From contig DAOUWY010000109.1 of the NCBI GenBank assembly GCA_030666885.1, forward strand, positions 1 through 6,535: a stretch of 6,535 nt of DNA. The letters are read 5' to 3'. The notes beneath the pieces were generated by a model. The model saw only the letters and a list, made by a program, of their open reading frames with translations. It was not told the DNA's origin and searched no databases. The stretch comes from Methanosarcinales archaeon. Its GTDB lineage: Archaea; Halobacteriota; Methanosarcinia; Methanosarcinales; Methanocomedenaceae. Of this stretch, positions 1 to 6,136 are shown piece by piece; the stretch's first letter is position 1; every line of letters begins with the position of its first letter. The position numbers were made by a program, and so were the translations under genes.

Positions 1-11
1 ATATATAACAT

Positions 12-401
12 ATGTTACAATGTGTGGTAAAAGGTAATCAGTCTATCAATAAATCACTTGCAAAGGATGTAGAAAATGGTCATATTGTCCGGGAATTGCC
101 TAAAGTTGAATTCGAAGGTCGGATGCCCTCGTAATTCACACCCATCTCTCCACCTCATTGTATCATCTGTAGAAGTCCCTTAAAACCAAACAAATACTAT
201 AATCGATTCGCAATTTCAAGCTATGGCATCATACGATGCCCGGTCACCTATTGGATATGTTCAAATCCAGACTGAAAAAAACACAATCATGATATGTTAA
301 TAGGTGTTGCCGGATCAGCAAATTACAGCGATGAATATATTGAAAAAATGAAATGTGTAAGATACGACAGTAGTGCACACTATGGAATTCCGCTTTTTTA
401 A
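12..401 (+). pseudogene. Broken zinc-ribbon protein, possibly a transposase N-terminus
   Basis: One reading frame runs from ATG at 12 to TAA at 399-401, interrupted only by TAA at 132-134 and TGA at 273-275. Between the stops the translation is sensible: a CxxC (codons at 159 and 168), then Cys at 237 and 258 in a 'CPVTYWIC' stretch, followed by NPD, the TGA, and KKHNHD. The TGA sits where another zinc-binding Cys would fit (TGT or TGC changed by one base). Zinc-ribbon N-termini of this kind occur in some archaeal DDE transposases and I recall similar text in Methanosarcinales elements, but this is unverified memory. The downstream catalytic part is missing. It lies among other mobile-element debris, so decay after insertion is the simplest reading. 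It could also be a remnant of a non-mobile zinc-binding protein. Confidence 0.5.
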
Positions 402-443
402 GTTCCTTATTGTTATCCAATCTTCCATTGAGATCACCTTAAA

Positions 444-470
444 CCTCCTGCAATAAAACAGGGGGATTTT
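444..470 (+). terminator. Hairpin followed by a short T run
   Basis: CCTCCTG (444-450) pairs with CAGGGGG (459-465) over 7 bp with one G-T wobble and an 8-nt loop, followed by ATTTT. The shape is that of an intrinsic terminator. It lies 42 bp after the broken zinc-ribbon frame and just before the IS21-like repeats, so it may be the original end of that gene. Archaeal termination depends more on T-rich tracts than on hairpins, so activity is uncertain. Confidence 0.35.
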
Positions 471-482
471 AGTATATAGGGT

Positions 483-525
483 GGGTCAATTTTCAATGGG
501 AAAACTGGGTCATTTTTGGATGGGA
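483..525 (+). repeat. Two tandem 19-bp repeats, IS21-end-like
   Basis: Two copies of a GGGTCA-TTTT--ATGGGA motif begin at 483 and 507 (period 24 bp) and match at 16 of 19 positions. Closely spaced repeats of a GGGTCAnTTTT-like sequence are typical of the multiple transposase-binding sites at the ends of IS21-family elements. No istA or istB gene is present, so this would be a solitary end left by deletion. The assignment rests on motif resemblance only. Confidence 0.4.
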
Positions 526-568
526 TTTTTCATTTTGATGAATGATGAGGGGATATTAATGGATGCTG

Positions 569-735
569 GCACACATGAGGGGTTTTCCCTGCCTGATATT
601 CCTGAGGAGGCGTCCATCGAGCCGCATCTGCTAGCCTGGGCATGTAATGATGTGAGAAAGGGGGGGCGGTATGTTACGGTGCTGCTGATTTGTGGGGGAA
701 CTAGCAGTCTATCGGGACTGAGCAGGATTGAGTTA
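569..735 (+). pseudogene. Degenerate gene fragment, copy 1 of a duplicated unknown family
   Basis: This stretch is related to the one at 2237-2400. Over an ungapped 106-bp block (583-688 against 2251-2356) I count 78 identical bases. In the shared frame 19 of 35 residues match (FSLPDI, SIE, RK, GR, VLL), and five further codons differ only synonymously, so the ancestor was protein-coding. Copy 1 then loses the frame near 690-700: a small length change separates it from the copy 2 text 'VWELERYLG', and restoring it gives 'GELAVYRD'. A 93-codon frame is open from GTG at 481 to TGA at 762, but its beginning runs through the IS21-like repeats, so it is unlikely to be a native gene start. I do not recognise the family. 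Confidence 0.45.
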
Positions 736-751
736 ATGGAAGGCATGTATT

Positions 752-782
752 GGGGTGTTTGAGGTGCGGGGTGTTCAGGGGC
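752..782 (+). repeat. Short G-rich tandem duplication
   Basis: Positions 752-767 (GGGGTGTTTGAGGTGC) are followed immediately by a similar unit at 768-782 (GGGGTGTTCAGGGGC). Three runs of four G with short spacers lie within about 30 bases on the plus strand. It lies just past the decayed copy 1 fragment and has no evident function. Confidence 0.35.
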
Positions 783-823
783 AGTTTCACCAATTACATG
801 CCAGGATTTATAAGTAATTTAGC

Positions 824-840
824 AATCATGCGCCATGATT
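824..840 (-). terminator. Perfect 7-bp hairpin downstream of the ATPase gene
   Basis: AATCATG (824-830) and CATGATT (834-840) form a perfect stem with a 3-nt loop. It lies 31 bp beyond the stop of the minus-strand ATPase gene, so it could mark the 3' end of that transcript. Read on the minus strand it is followed by AT-rich sequence but no long T run. Support is structural only. Confidence 0.3.
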
Positions 841-871
841 TATGACAATTTTGGAAATATAACCACATATG

Positions 872-2122
872 TCATTGCAGCAGCCACTTCCACACAGGCA
901 TTACCACGATTTTCTTGTTCTTGAAAGTATCTTCAAATTCTTCATCTGCTGTCAAAACCAAACCCTCATCAAGACCATATTTGGTCAATGCTTCGTGCAA
1001 TCCCTTATATTCTCTGTCACTGTTGCCATCCAGGCTGGCAGTTACTTGTATCGCATTTGTTATCCTGTTATTTTCAAAAACTAAGAAATCGCATTCATGC
1101 CTGTCTTTATGGTAATATATGTCCCTGTTTTTTCTCTTAAGTTCGATAAAGACCAGGTTCTCAAGAAGTCTGCCGTAGTCTCTTGAAAATTTAAATGATA
1201 TGAGATTTATCAAGGACGTGTCAATGACGTACACTTTTTTGTGTGAATATATCTGTTTTTTAACAGAATAGTCATATCTTGGAACGGTAAACACAAGATA
1301 CGAGTTCTCAAGGTAGCCTATGTAACTTTTCACAGTATTGATGCTTACATTCAACATAGTCCGCAATTTATTGTAGCTGATTTCACCCCCGTAATTTGAA
1401 AAAAGATAAAAGGACAGTTCTTTGAGCACCTTTTCAGCATTAAGCCTGTATCTTGCAAAAACATCTTTGTACAGTATGTTCTCATACAGTGTCTTCAGTA
1501 TCAGGTCATTTTTGTATATCAGATATTCAGGTATACCGCCACACTGCAGATATTCATTGAAATGTCCCTTTATTGATGCCCTGTCTTCAGTTAGCAGGAA
1601 TTCAGGGACACTTATGTTTTTTAACTGGAGGAACTCCTTTAATGAGAAGGGGAATAACTCAATCCCTATATAGCGGCCAGTAAGCCTTGTTCCCAGCTCT
1701 TTGCTCAGCATGGATGAATTCGAACCCGTTATTATGAATTTAAATCCCCTGTCATACATCCTTCTGACAAACAATTCCCAGTTTTCCACATTCTGGATTT
1801 CATCAAAGAGAAATACCCTGCTCTTGCCGGTCAGCTCAATAAAGGTTTCATAGAGTAGGTTGAAATCTGATGCAGTGAAATCTATCAGGCGTTCATCTTC
1901 AAAATTGAAGTAATAAACTGTTTCGTTGCTGAAGAAGTATTTATTTATCTCCTTGAGCAATGTGCTTTTCCCGGATCTTCGAAGTCCTGATATAATCAAT
2001 ATGTGGGGTAATTCCAGATAGTTGGCTATACTGTCCAGTGCAGTTCTTTTTACAAAATCAACATCGTATTCGAACTCTTTTTTTTGTTCTATGATTAGTT
2101 CTTTTAAAATCCTTGATTCCAT
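872..2122 (-). CDS. AAA ATPase with DUF4143 C-terminal domain
   Basis: A 416-residue cytosolic P-loop ATPase of the AAA_14 plus DUF4143 type, common in archaea and with no settled cellular role. Visible motifs are Walker A GLRRSGKST (46-54), Walker B VFLFDEIQN (103-111), a sensor-1-like TGSN (132-135), 'TRLTGR' (145-150) and the family-typical 'ELFPFSLKEF' (155-164). A winged-helix-like segment lies around 246-280. The C-terminus resembles a PD-(D/E)xK fold: 'ENLVFIELKR' (321-330), 'ECDFLVF' (343-349) and 'AIQVTAS' (357-363), with Gln and Thr where a nuclease has Glu and Lys, so cleavage is doubtful. Length is normal and the frame is intact. The ATG at 2122 lies about 29 bp from a strong TATA box with no Shine-Dalgarno, which suggests a leaderless or nearly leaderless mRNA. 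It stands alone between two related gene relics in accessory DNA. The family call is firm; the role is unknown. Confidence 0.9.
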   Translation of the reverse strand: MESRILKELIIEQKKEFEYDVDFVKRTALDSIANYLELPHILIISGLRRSGKSTLLKEINKYFFSNETVYYFNFEDERLIDFTASDFNLLYETFIELTGKSRVFLFDEIQNVENWELFVRRMYDRGFKFIITGSNSSMLSKELGTRLTGRYIGIELFPFSLKEFLQLKNISVPEFLLTEDRASIKGHFNEYLQCGGIPEYLIYKNDLILKTLYENILYKDVFARYRLNAEKVLKELSFYLFSNYGGEISYNKLRTMLNVSINTVKSYIGYLENSYLVFTVPRYDYSVKKQIYSHKKVYVIDTSLINLISFKFSRDYGRLLENLVFIELKRKNRDIYYHKDRHECDFLVFENNRITNAIQVTASLDGNSDREYKGLHEALTKYGLDEGLVLTADEEFEDTFKNKKIVVMPVWKWLLQ

Positions 2123-2145
2123 TAAGGTATATATGGTATTATTCG

Positions 2146-2159
2146 TTTATATATATTTT
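2146..2159 (-). promoter_or_regulatory. TATA box and BRE of the ATPase gene
   Basis: Read on the minus strand, the sequence is GAAAATATATATAAA, a near-ideal archaeal BRE plus TATA box. Its centre is about 29 bp upstream of the ATPase ATG at 2122. Since archaeal transcription starts about 25 bp downstream of the TATA centre, the mRNA would begin within a few bases of the start codon. Confidence 0.6.
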
Positions 2160-2210
2160 CATTTTAAATGATTGATTTATATCAATATATTTCATTGTAG
2201 ATGAAATATA
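2159..2210. promoter_or_regulatory. Three consecutive inverted repeats upstream of the ATPase promoter
   Basis: Three perfect inverted repeats sit back to back: TCATTT-t-AAATGA (2159-2171), ATTGAT-ttat-ATCAAT (2171-2186) and TATATTTCAT-tgtag-ATGAAATATA (2186-2210, 10-bp arms). They lie directly upstream of the TATA box, where archaeal activators or repressors usually bind. The DNA is very AT-rich, so the shorter two could be chance; the 10-bp one is less easily dismissed. An operator role is inferred. Confidence 0.4.
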
Positions 2211-2223
2211 GTATCAGATATAG

Positions 2224-2583
2224 TTAATTTACACCAGCACCTTTGATGTATTTTCCCTGCCTGATATTCTTAAAGGAGTGTCAATTGAGCTGTATCTCTT
2301 TGACAGGGTGAGCAGTGATTTGAGGAAGACGGGTCGGGGTGTTCCGGTGCTGCTGAATGTGTGGGAACTGGAGCGGTATTTGGGATGGGGGCGAGTTAAG
2401 ATTTGTTTTTGGGTTCGCTACAAAGAGTGCGAACGGTGCGAAGATTGGGTTTTTGTATTTGACGATTGAAGGTTGATAGATATTCTTTCGGGAATTCCAG
2501 GAACAATAGTGCTCACAGTCCTGGTTTGGTGGCAAGGCAAGTTAACCTGTAGGTCAAATGGGAGTATTTACATATGGGATTAA
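2224..2583 (+). pseudogene. Degenerate gene fragment, copy 2, with one in-frame TGA
   Basis: The first part (about 2237-2400) is the diverged partner of the 569-735 fragment. The frame is open from 2224 to TGA at 2467-2469, and the same frame continues to TAA at 2581-2583. The readable text includes FSLPDI, VSIE, 'RKTGRGVPVLLNVWELERYLG', then 'KECERCEDW' and, after the TGA, a hydrophobic stretch 'IPGTIVLTVLVWW' that could be a membrane segment. No ATG opens the frame. GTG at 2278 directly abuts an AAAGGAG and so is poorly placed for translation. I do not recognise the family and regard it as a remnant. A short gene from 2278 to 2469 (63 codons) cannot be excluded. Confidence 0.4.
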
Positions 2584-2797
2584 ATGTCAAAAGGCCACAG
2601 CATGATTTATTCTGGTGTTCTAATAATCGTAAAGTAGTCCCTCAACTAACTTTCATGGCCTGTATCTTTTATCTCCTATTATACTTTACAATTGATCCTC
2701 TATATACGATGCTTAGGTTATGTGTCTAAATGTGAGTGAGGTCGCCATGTCAATTAAAATATATTTTTCATGGAATTATAAACATTGGCCCTTACCT
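2584..2797. other. Non-coding gap between the accessory region and the guaAa cluster
   Basis: I see no convincing gene, RNA gene or mobile element here. The only structure is a pair of distant inverted repeats, GTAAAGTA (2629-2636) with TACTTTAC (2682-2689) and AGGCCA (2592-2597) with TGGCCT (2656-2661), both weak. AAAATATATTTT (2756-2767) is a 12-bp palindrome about 30 bp past the stop of the minus-strand small gene. Its T-rich minus strand could end that transcript. Confidence 0.4.
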
Positions 2798-3067
2798 TTA
2801 CTCAATACACTCAATAAACACCATCTCATAATCCACAAACTGTACCCGCCAGTCACGGGGCAAGTACATCCGCTCCCCTTCAAGATGTTTCGCCAGTGTG
2901 TCCAGACCCGATATGTCGGCCAGCCCTATAAATCGCAGAATCACTATGCCGCAGGGATCCCTGTTGTCGTCGATAAAAAAATTTACCCCTTCCACGTCCT
3001 GTTCATACACTTCATGCAGGAACAGGTGGGCTCCCTTTGTAGTCCTGAATTTATACCCCGTATCCAT
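2798..3067 (-). CDS. Small conserved-looking hypothetical protein coupled to guaAa
   Basis: I do not recognise this protein. From ATG at 3067 it has 89 residues. An upstream TTG at 3082 would give 94 residues and overlap the guaAa stop (TTGA), and GTG at 3070 is also possible. No start has a clear Shine-Dalgarno, so translation coupled to guaAa is likely. The chain is soluble, acidic and mixed in composition, with no signal peptide or membrane segment. Its pattern looks like alternating strands and helices ('GVNFFIDD', 'GIVILRFIGLADISGLD', 'RVQFVDYEMVFIEC'), with two Cys that form no metal motif. The frame is intact and its text reads as a folded protein, unlike the shadow frames opposite. 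Placement right after guaAa suggests co-expression with GMP synthesis, but a functional link is only inferred. Confidence 0.7.
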   Translation of the reverse strand: MDTGYKFRTTKGAHLFLHEVYEQDVEGVNFFIDDNRDPCGIVILRFIGLADISGLDTLAKHLEGERMYLPRDWRVQFVDYEMVFIECIE

Positions 3068-3078
3068 CACCAGGCTGT

Positions 3079-3648
3079 TCAATATTCATCACACACCCTT
3101 AAGAAGTTCAAGAGCAACTCATCCCCTTTCTCAGTGTGGCTTACCTCAGGGTGCCACTGCACACCAAACAGTGGCCTCGTCTTGTGCCGCATAGCCTCTA
3201 TCTCACACACATCACTTCGGGCCAGATGCACAAAGTCAGGCGGCATGCCTGTGACCTCATCGGCGTGGGATGCCCATACAATGGTGCTGGACCCCAGCTC
3301 TTTCAATATCTCATCCTCGTCCAGTATCTCCACCTCAACGGCAGCATACCCACCCTTGTGTCCTGTGGCGATCTCGCCGCCGCAGGCCCTTGCTATTAAC
3401 TGGTGACCCAGGCAGATGCCAAGTATGGGCAGGTCAAGTTCCTGCACCATCTCTTCGGCCCGGCCTATGCGGTCTATGCTTGGCCCGCCGCTGATGATGA
3501 GTCCGTCGGGTTCCATTGCAAGTATTTCTTCATTACTAAGGGTATTGGCAATAATACCGGTCTCAACATCCAGGTCGCGTACTGCACGGTGGATGAGGTG
3601 GCAGAACTGTCCGTAGTTGTTTACTATAAGAATTTTCAGGTCACTCAT
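3079..3648 (-). CDS. guaAa: GMP synthase [glutamine-hydrolysing] subunit A (glutaminase)
   Basis: Class I glutamine amidotransferase of 189 residues. In archaea GMP synthetase is split in two: this subunit releases ammonia from glutamine and passes it to the ATP-pyrophosphatase subunit (GuaAb), which converts XMP to GMP. The nucleophile elbow GICLGHQ carries Cys79, and 'GVQWHPEVSHT' carries His166 and Glu168, completing the triad. 'GLIISGGPSI' (49-58) is the usual oxyanion-region glycine motif. The length matches stand-alone archaeal GuaAa, and the N-terminal 'ILIVNNYGQFCHLIHRAV' fits that family rather than carbamoyl-phosphate or anthranilate synthase subunits. The start ATG at 3648 lacks a Shine-Dalgarno but lies about 30 bp from a TATA-like box, so a very short leader is likely. 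The partner subunit gene is not in this window. The small gene downstream begins at or within 11 bp of the stop. Confidence 0.94.
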   Translation of the reverse strand: MSDLKILIVNNYGQFCHLIHRAVRDLDVETGIIANTLSNEEILAMEPDGLIISGGPSIDRIGRAEEMVQELDLPILGICLGHQLIARACGGEIATGHKGGYAAVEVEILDEDEILKELGSSTIVWASHADEVTGMPPDFVHLARSDVCEIEAMRHKTRPLFGVQWHPEVSHTEKGDELLLNFLRVCDEY

Positions 3649-3673
3649 AATTGCAACAAAGTTATCAGGGTAA

Positions 3674-3683
3674 TTGATAAATC
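3674..3683 (-). promoter_or_regulatory. TATA-like box of guaAa
   Basis: The minus strand reads GATTTATCAA, centred about 30 bp upstream of the guaAa ATG. It is a moderate match to an archaeal TATA box at the distance expected for a leaderless transcript. It also supports guaAa being transcribed separately from the DUF2284 gene upstream. Confidence 0.35.
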
Positions 3684-3709
3684 TATCTTTTAACTGAAAT
3701 GATAATCTT

Positions 3710-3716
3710 AAAAAAA
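3710..3716 (-). terminator. T7 tract after the DUF2284 gene
   Basis: Seven consecutive T on the minus strand start 11 bp past the DUF2284 stop codon. Archaeal RNA polymerase commonly terminates at such T-rich tracts without a hairpin. It precedes the guaAa TATA-like box, consistent with a transcription-unit boundary. Confidence 0.4.
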
Positions 3717-3727
3717 CCTTTAACTAC

Positions 3728-4315
3728 TCAATCAATCAACAGCAATCCGAAGAAAGTTATCTGCTCCTGATATGATGTGCGGACTTCTAATTCATATCCT
3801 GCTGCCCTCACGGTCTTGAACACATCAATTCCACATGCCTCCATAGATGGTCTTGCTTTATCATTATGCTTGCAGAATCGCTTAGTTGCCTGGTCTAAAG
3901 TAAAATCCTCTTTCTCCGGCAGGCAATCACGGCAAAAAGAACAAGGTAGTGCAGCCATTGCAAACGCTTTGTAATAGCCTGCAAGGAAAGCATGCCTTTC
4001 TAATTCAAACATTGTATTGTGTATTGTTAATATCGCATCCCAGAGGTAATGATGTAGATGCGCAGGTGACACCTTCGAATTTGGCTGTATTTTATTGAAT
4101 CGCGTGATAAGCGCCTGTTCATAGCATTTTATTAATTTTCTTGTGTTTTCTGGTCCTGGTGCATAAGGCGGACATGTCAAGTGCTTCCCAAATGCTTTGC
4201 ATCCATATTCACATTTCCAGCGCACCCACTCGGCTACTTCTATCTCTTTAACGGGAATAAGTTTAAAATCATCATGTATTCCTTCTAATTCCTGCATTAG
4301 TGTATCTAATTTCAT
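3728..4315 (-). CDS. DUF2284 family putative metal-binding protein
   Basis: Cysteine-rich cytosolic protein of the DUF2284 type, predicted to bind metal or an Fe-S cluster; its biochemical role is not established. Numbered from the upstream ATG at 4324, the visible family signature is Cys38-x3-Cys42-x8-Cys51 followed by Pro-Pro ('CEYGCKAFGKHLTCPPYAPG'), then Cys128-x2-Cys131-x2-Cys134, Cys151 and 'RPSMEACGIDVFKT' with Cys164. Length and motifs are complete. I place the start at the second ATG (4315, 195 residues) because the ribosome site GGGAGG directly abuts the first ATG (4324) but lies 9 bases before the second. It is transcribed divergently from serA. Proteins of this family occur widely in anaerobes, which fits the host, but the neighbours do not reveal its substrate. 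Confidence 0.88.
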   Translation of the reverse strand: MKLDTLMQELEGIHDDFKLIPVKEIEVAEWVRWKCEYGCKAFGKHLTCPPYAPGPENTRKLIKCYEQALITRFNKIQPNSKVSPAHLHHYLWDAILTIHNTMFELERHAFLAGYYKAFAMAALPCSFCRDCLPEKEDFTLDQATKRFCKHNDKARPSMEACGIDVFKTVRAAGYELEVRTSYQEQITFFGLLLID

Positions 4316-4324
4316 TTTTTCCAT

Positions 4325-4330
4325 CCTCCC
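4325..4330 (-). promoter_or_regulatory. Ribosome binding site that decides the DUF2284 start
   Basis: On the minus strand GGGAGG is followed at once by ATG GAA AAA ATG. Zero spacing makes the first ATG a poor start, whereas the second (4313-4315) has 9 bases of spacing, normal for a Shine-Dalgarno site. Confidence 0.6.
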
Positions 4331-4396
4331 TATTATTTTCCAGTTTTTGTTTCTTTATGTTTTGCCGCATAAAGATTATTTACTTAATACTAATAC

Positions 4397-4410
4397 TTTA
4401 TATTATAAAA
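4397..4410. promoter_or_regulatory. AT-rich TATA element in the divergent gap
   Basis: TTTATATTATAAAA is nearly palindromic and could act as a TATA box on either strand. Read on the minus strand (TTTTATAATATAAA) it would place the DUF2284 mRNA start near 4378, leaving a leader of about 60 bases that contains the GGGAGG site. On the plus strand it is far from serA, which has a closer candidate. Confidence 0.4.
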
Positions 4411-4493
4411 AAATCTACAATCCTGAAAACGATGATATAGAAATTATTGATGAATTTTTGAAGGTCTGCTAAATCATTTTCAACGAAACAATG

Positions 4494-4506
4494 AAGTTAT
4501 AATACT
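4494..4506 (+). promoter_or_regulatory. Candidate TATA box of serA
   Basis: AGTTATAATACTC follows a purine-rich CGAAACAATGA that could serve as BRE. A start about 25 bases downstream would give a leader of roughly 35 bases, which includes the serA ribosome site. The match to the consensus is moderate. Confidence 0.35.
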
Positions 4507-4548
4507 CATATTACTTCCCAGATTCAAATTAGAATACCGTTAATCACT

Positions 4549-4553
4549 GGAGG
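4549..4553 (+). promoter_or_regulatory. Ribosome binding site of serA
   Basis: GGAGG lies 7 bases before the ATG at 4561, an ideal spacing that fixes the serA start. Confidence 0.7.
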
Positions 4554-4560
4554 ATATGAC

Positions 4561-6132
4561 ATGAAAGTTCTAGTTAGCGATTCATTATCTGAAAAGGGTA
4601 TAGAGATTCTGGAAAAAGGAGCAGAAGTTGATGTAAGAACCGGCATGAGCCCGGAAGAATTGAAGGCATGTATAGGGGAATACGATGCCCTGGTGGTCAG
4701 GAGCCAGACCCGGGTGACCGAGGAAGTCATCAGGGCTGCTGAAAACCTTAAAATCATAGGCAGGGCCGGAGTGGGTGTGGATAATATCGATGTTGAAGCT
4801 GCCACCCAGCGGGGTATCATTGTGATCAACGCCCCGGAAGGCAATATGATCTCTGCTGCCGAGCACACCATTGCCATGATGATGGCCATGTCCAGGAATA
4901 TCCCACAGGCAAACCAGTCTATGAGAGCAGGAAAATGGGACCGAAAACTGTTCATGGGTGTTGAAGTAAGGGGCAAGACCCTGGGTGTGGTCGGACTTGG
5001 ACGGATAGGTGCAGAAGTGGCCAAGCGTGCACAGGGACTGGAAATGAATATCCTTGCCTATGACCCGTTCATCAGTGAAGAACGAGCAGCTGACCTGGGT
5101 GTCAAGCTTACCACTGTGAAGGATATTGTGTCAAATGCGGATTACGTCACTGTGCACACACCCCTTACAAAGGATACAAAAAACCTTATCGACAGGGAAG
5201 AATTCGAAAAAGCCAAACCAGGGGTCAGAATCATAAACTGTGCCCGCGGCGGGATAATCAATGAAAAAGCCCTGGCAGAGGCCGTGGCCAGTGGTAAAGT
5301 GGCAGGTGCTGCCATTGATGTTTATACCAGCGAGCCGCCAACCGGTTCACCGTTGCTGGAACAGGATAATATTATAGTCACACCACACCTTGGAGCATCC
5401 ACAAAAGAAGCCCAGGTAAATGTGGCTGTAGACGTGGCCGAGCAGATCATCAACTTTAATCAGGGGCTGCCTGTAAAAAACGCCATCAATATGCCGTATG
5501 TGAAACAGGAGGTCATGAAAGTACTTCAGCCCTACCTGCCGCTGGCAGAAAAGATAGGCAAACTTGCCGCCCAGCTCATGGAAGAAAAATATGAGAAGAT
5601 AGAGGTATCATACAGCGGTGAGATTGCTGAATGGGATACAGGACCCGTAACCGTAGCCGCCCTCAAGGGGCTGCTTGAGTTCGCCATGGGGTCATCCGTG
5701 AACTATGTCAATGCTCCTGTCATTGCAAAAGAGCGTAAGATAAAGGTGGTAGAAAGCAAGTCAAAGACCACGGAGAGCTACTCCAACCTGATCATGGTGA
5801 ATATTTTCAATAGTGGAAAGGTAAAGACCGTGGGAGGTACCATGGTAGGTACCAATCCCAGGCTCGTCCAGATCGATGAGTTCAGCATTGATGTGCTACC
5901 TTTAGGGCACATGATTGTCGCCCTCCATGAGGACCATCCGAACATTATCGGCCCATGCTGCATAGTACTGGGCAATCATGATATCAATATTGCAGGCATG
6001 CAGGTCGGCCGCATAAAAGCAGGTGGGACAGCCATTATGGTACTCAACGTGGATTCAGAGGTGGATGAGGGGATATTAAACGAGATAAGGGCTGTGAAAG
6101 GTATATTGAATGCTAAGATGGTATATCTTTAG
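4561..6132 (+). CDS. serA: D-3-phosphoglycerate dehydrogenase
   Basis: Oxidises 3-phosphoglycerate to 3-phosphohydroxypyruvate with NAD+, the first step of the phosphorylated serine pathway. In methanogens the resulting phosphoserine can also feed tRNA-dependent cysteine synthesis. At 523 residues it is the long form. The N-terminal substrate domain has 'RAGVGVDNID' (68-77). The NAD domain has GLGRIG (145-150) with Asp168 after the second strand. Catalytic residues are Arg229 (CARGG), Glu258 (SEPP) and His276 (PHLGAS). An intervening ASB-like domain covers about 315-450 and an ACT domain about 452-523, the usual serine-binding or regulatory module. The start is fixed by GGAGG 7 bases upstream. 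It ends with TAG, followed by T5 and a small hairpin. The frame is intact, and the gene is divergent from the DUF2284 gene with no operon partner in the window. Confidence 0.97.
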   Translation: MKVLVSDSLSEKGIEILEKGAEVDVRTGMSPEELKACIGEYDALVVRSQTRVTEEVIRAAENLKIIGRAGVGVDNIDVEAATQRGIIVINAPEGNMISAAEHTIAMMMAMSRNIPQANQSMRAGKWDRKLFMGVEVRGKTLGVVGLGRIGAEVAKRAQGLEMNILAYDPFISEERAADLGVKLTTVKDIVSNADYVTVHTPLTKDTKNLIDREEFEKAKPGVRIINCARGGIINEKALAEAVASGKVAGAAIDVYTSEPPTGSPLLEQDNIIVTPHLGASTKEAQVNVAVDVAEQIINFNQGLPVKNAINMPYVKQEVMKVLQPYLPLAEKIGKLAAQLMEEKYEKIEVSYSGEIAEWDTGPVTVAALKGLLEFAMGSSVNYVNAPVIAKERKIKVVESKSKTTESYSNLIMVNIFNSGKVKTVGGTMVGTNPRLVQIDEFSIDVLPLGHMIVALHEDHPNIIGPCCIVLGNHDINIAGMQVGRIKAGGTAIMVLNVDSEVDEGILNEIRAVKGILNAKMVYL

Positions 6133-6136
6133 ATAG

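Noticed and set aside
273..275. TGA as a selenocysteine codon
   Set aside because: No SECIS-like element is evident. A second unrelated stop lies upstream in the same frame, and the protein is truncated anyway, so decay is the simpler reading.
2413..2442. GTTCGC/GCGAAC inverted repeat and GTGCGAA direct repeat
   Set aside because: The arms are short (6-7 bp) and fall inside the degenerate copy 2 reading frame, where they encode the KECERCE text. There is no independent support for a regulatory role.
2720..3406. 228-codon plus-strand open frame
   Set aside because: It lies antisense to the small gene and guaAa, whose catalytic motifs are clear. Its own translation has no recognisable motif and a composition typical of a shadow frame.
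4524..5024. 166-codon minus-strand open frame
   Set aside because: It is antisense to the well-supported serA N-terminal and NAD domains. Its Ser/Thr/Pro-rich text reflects codon bias of the sense strand.
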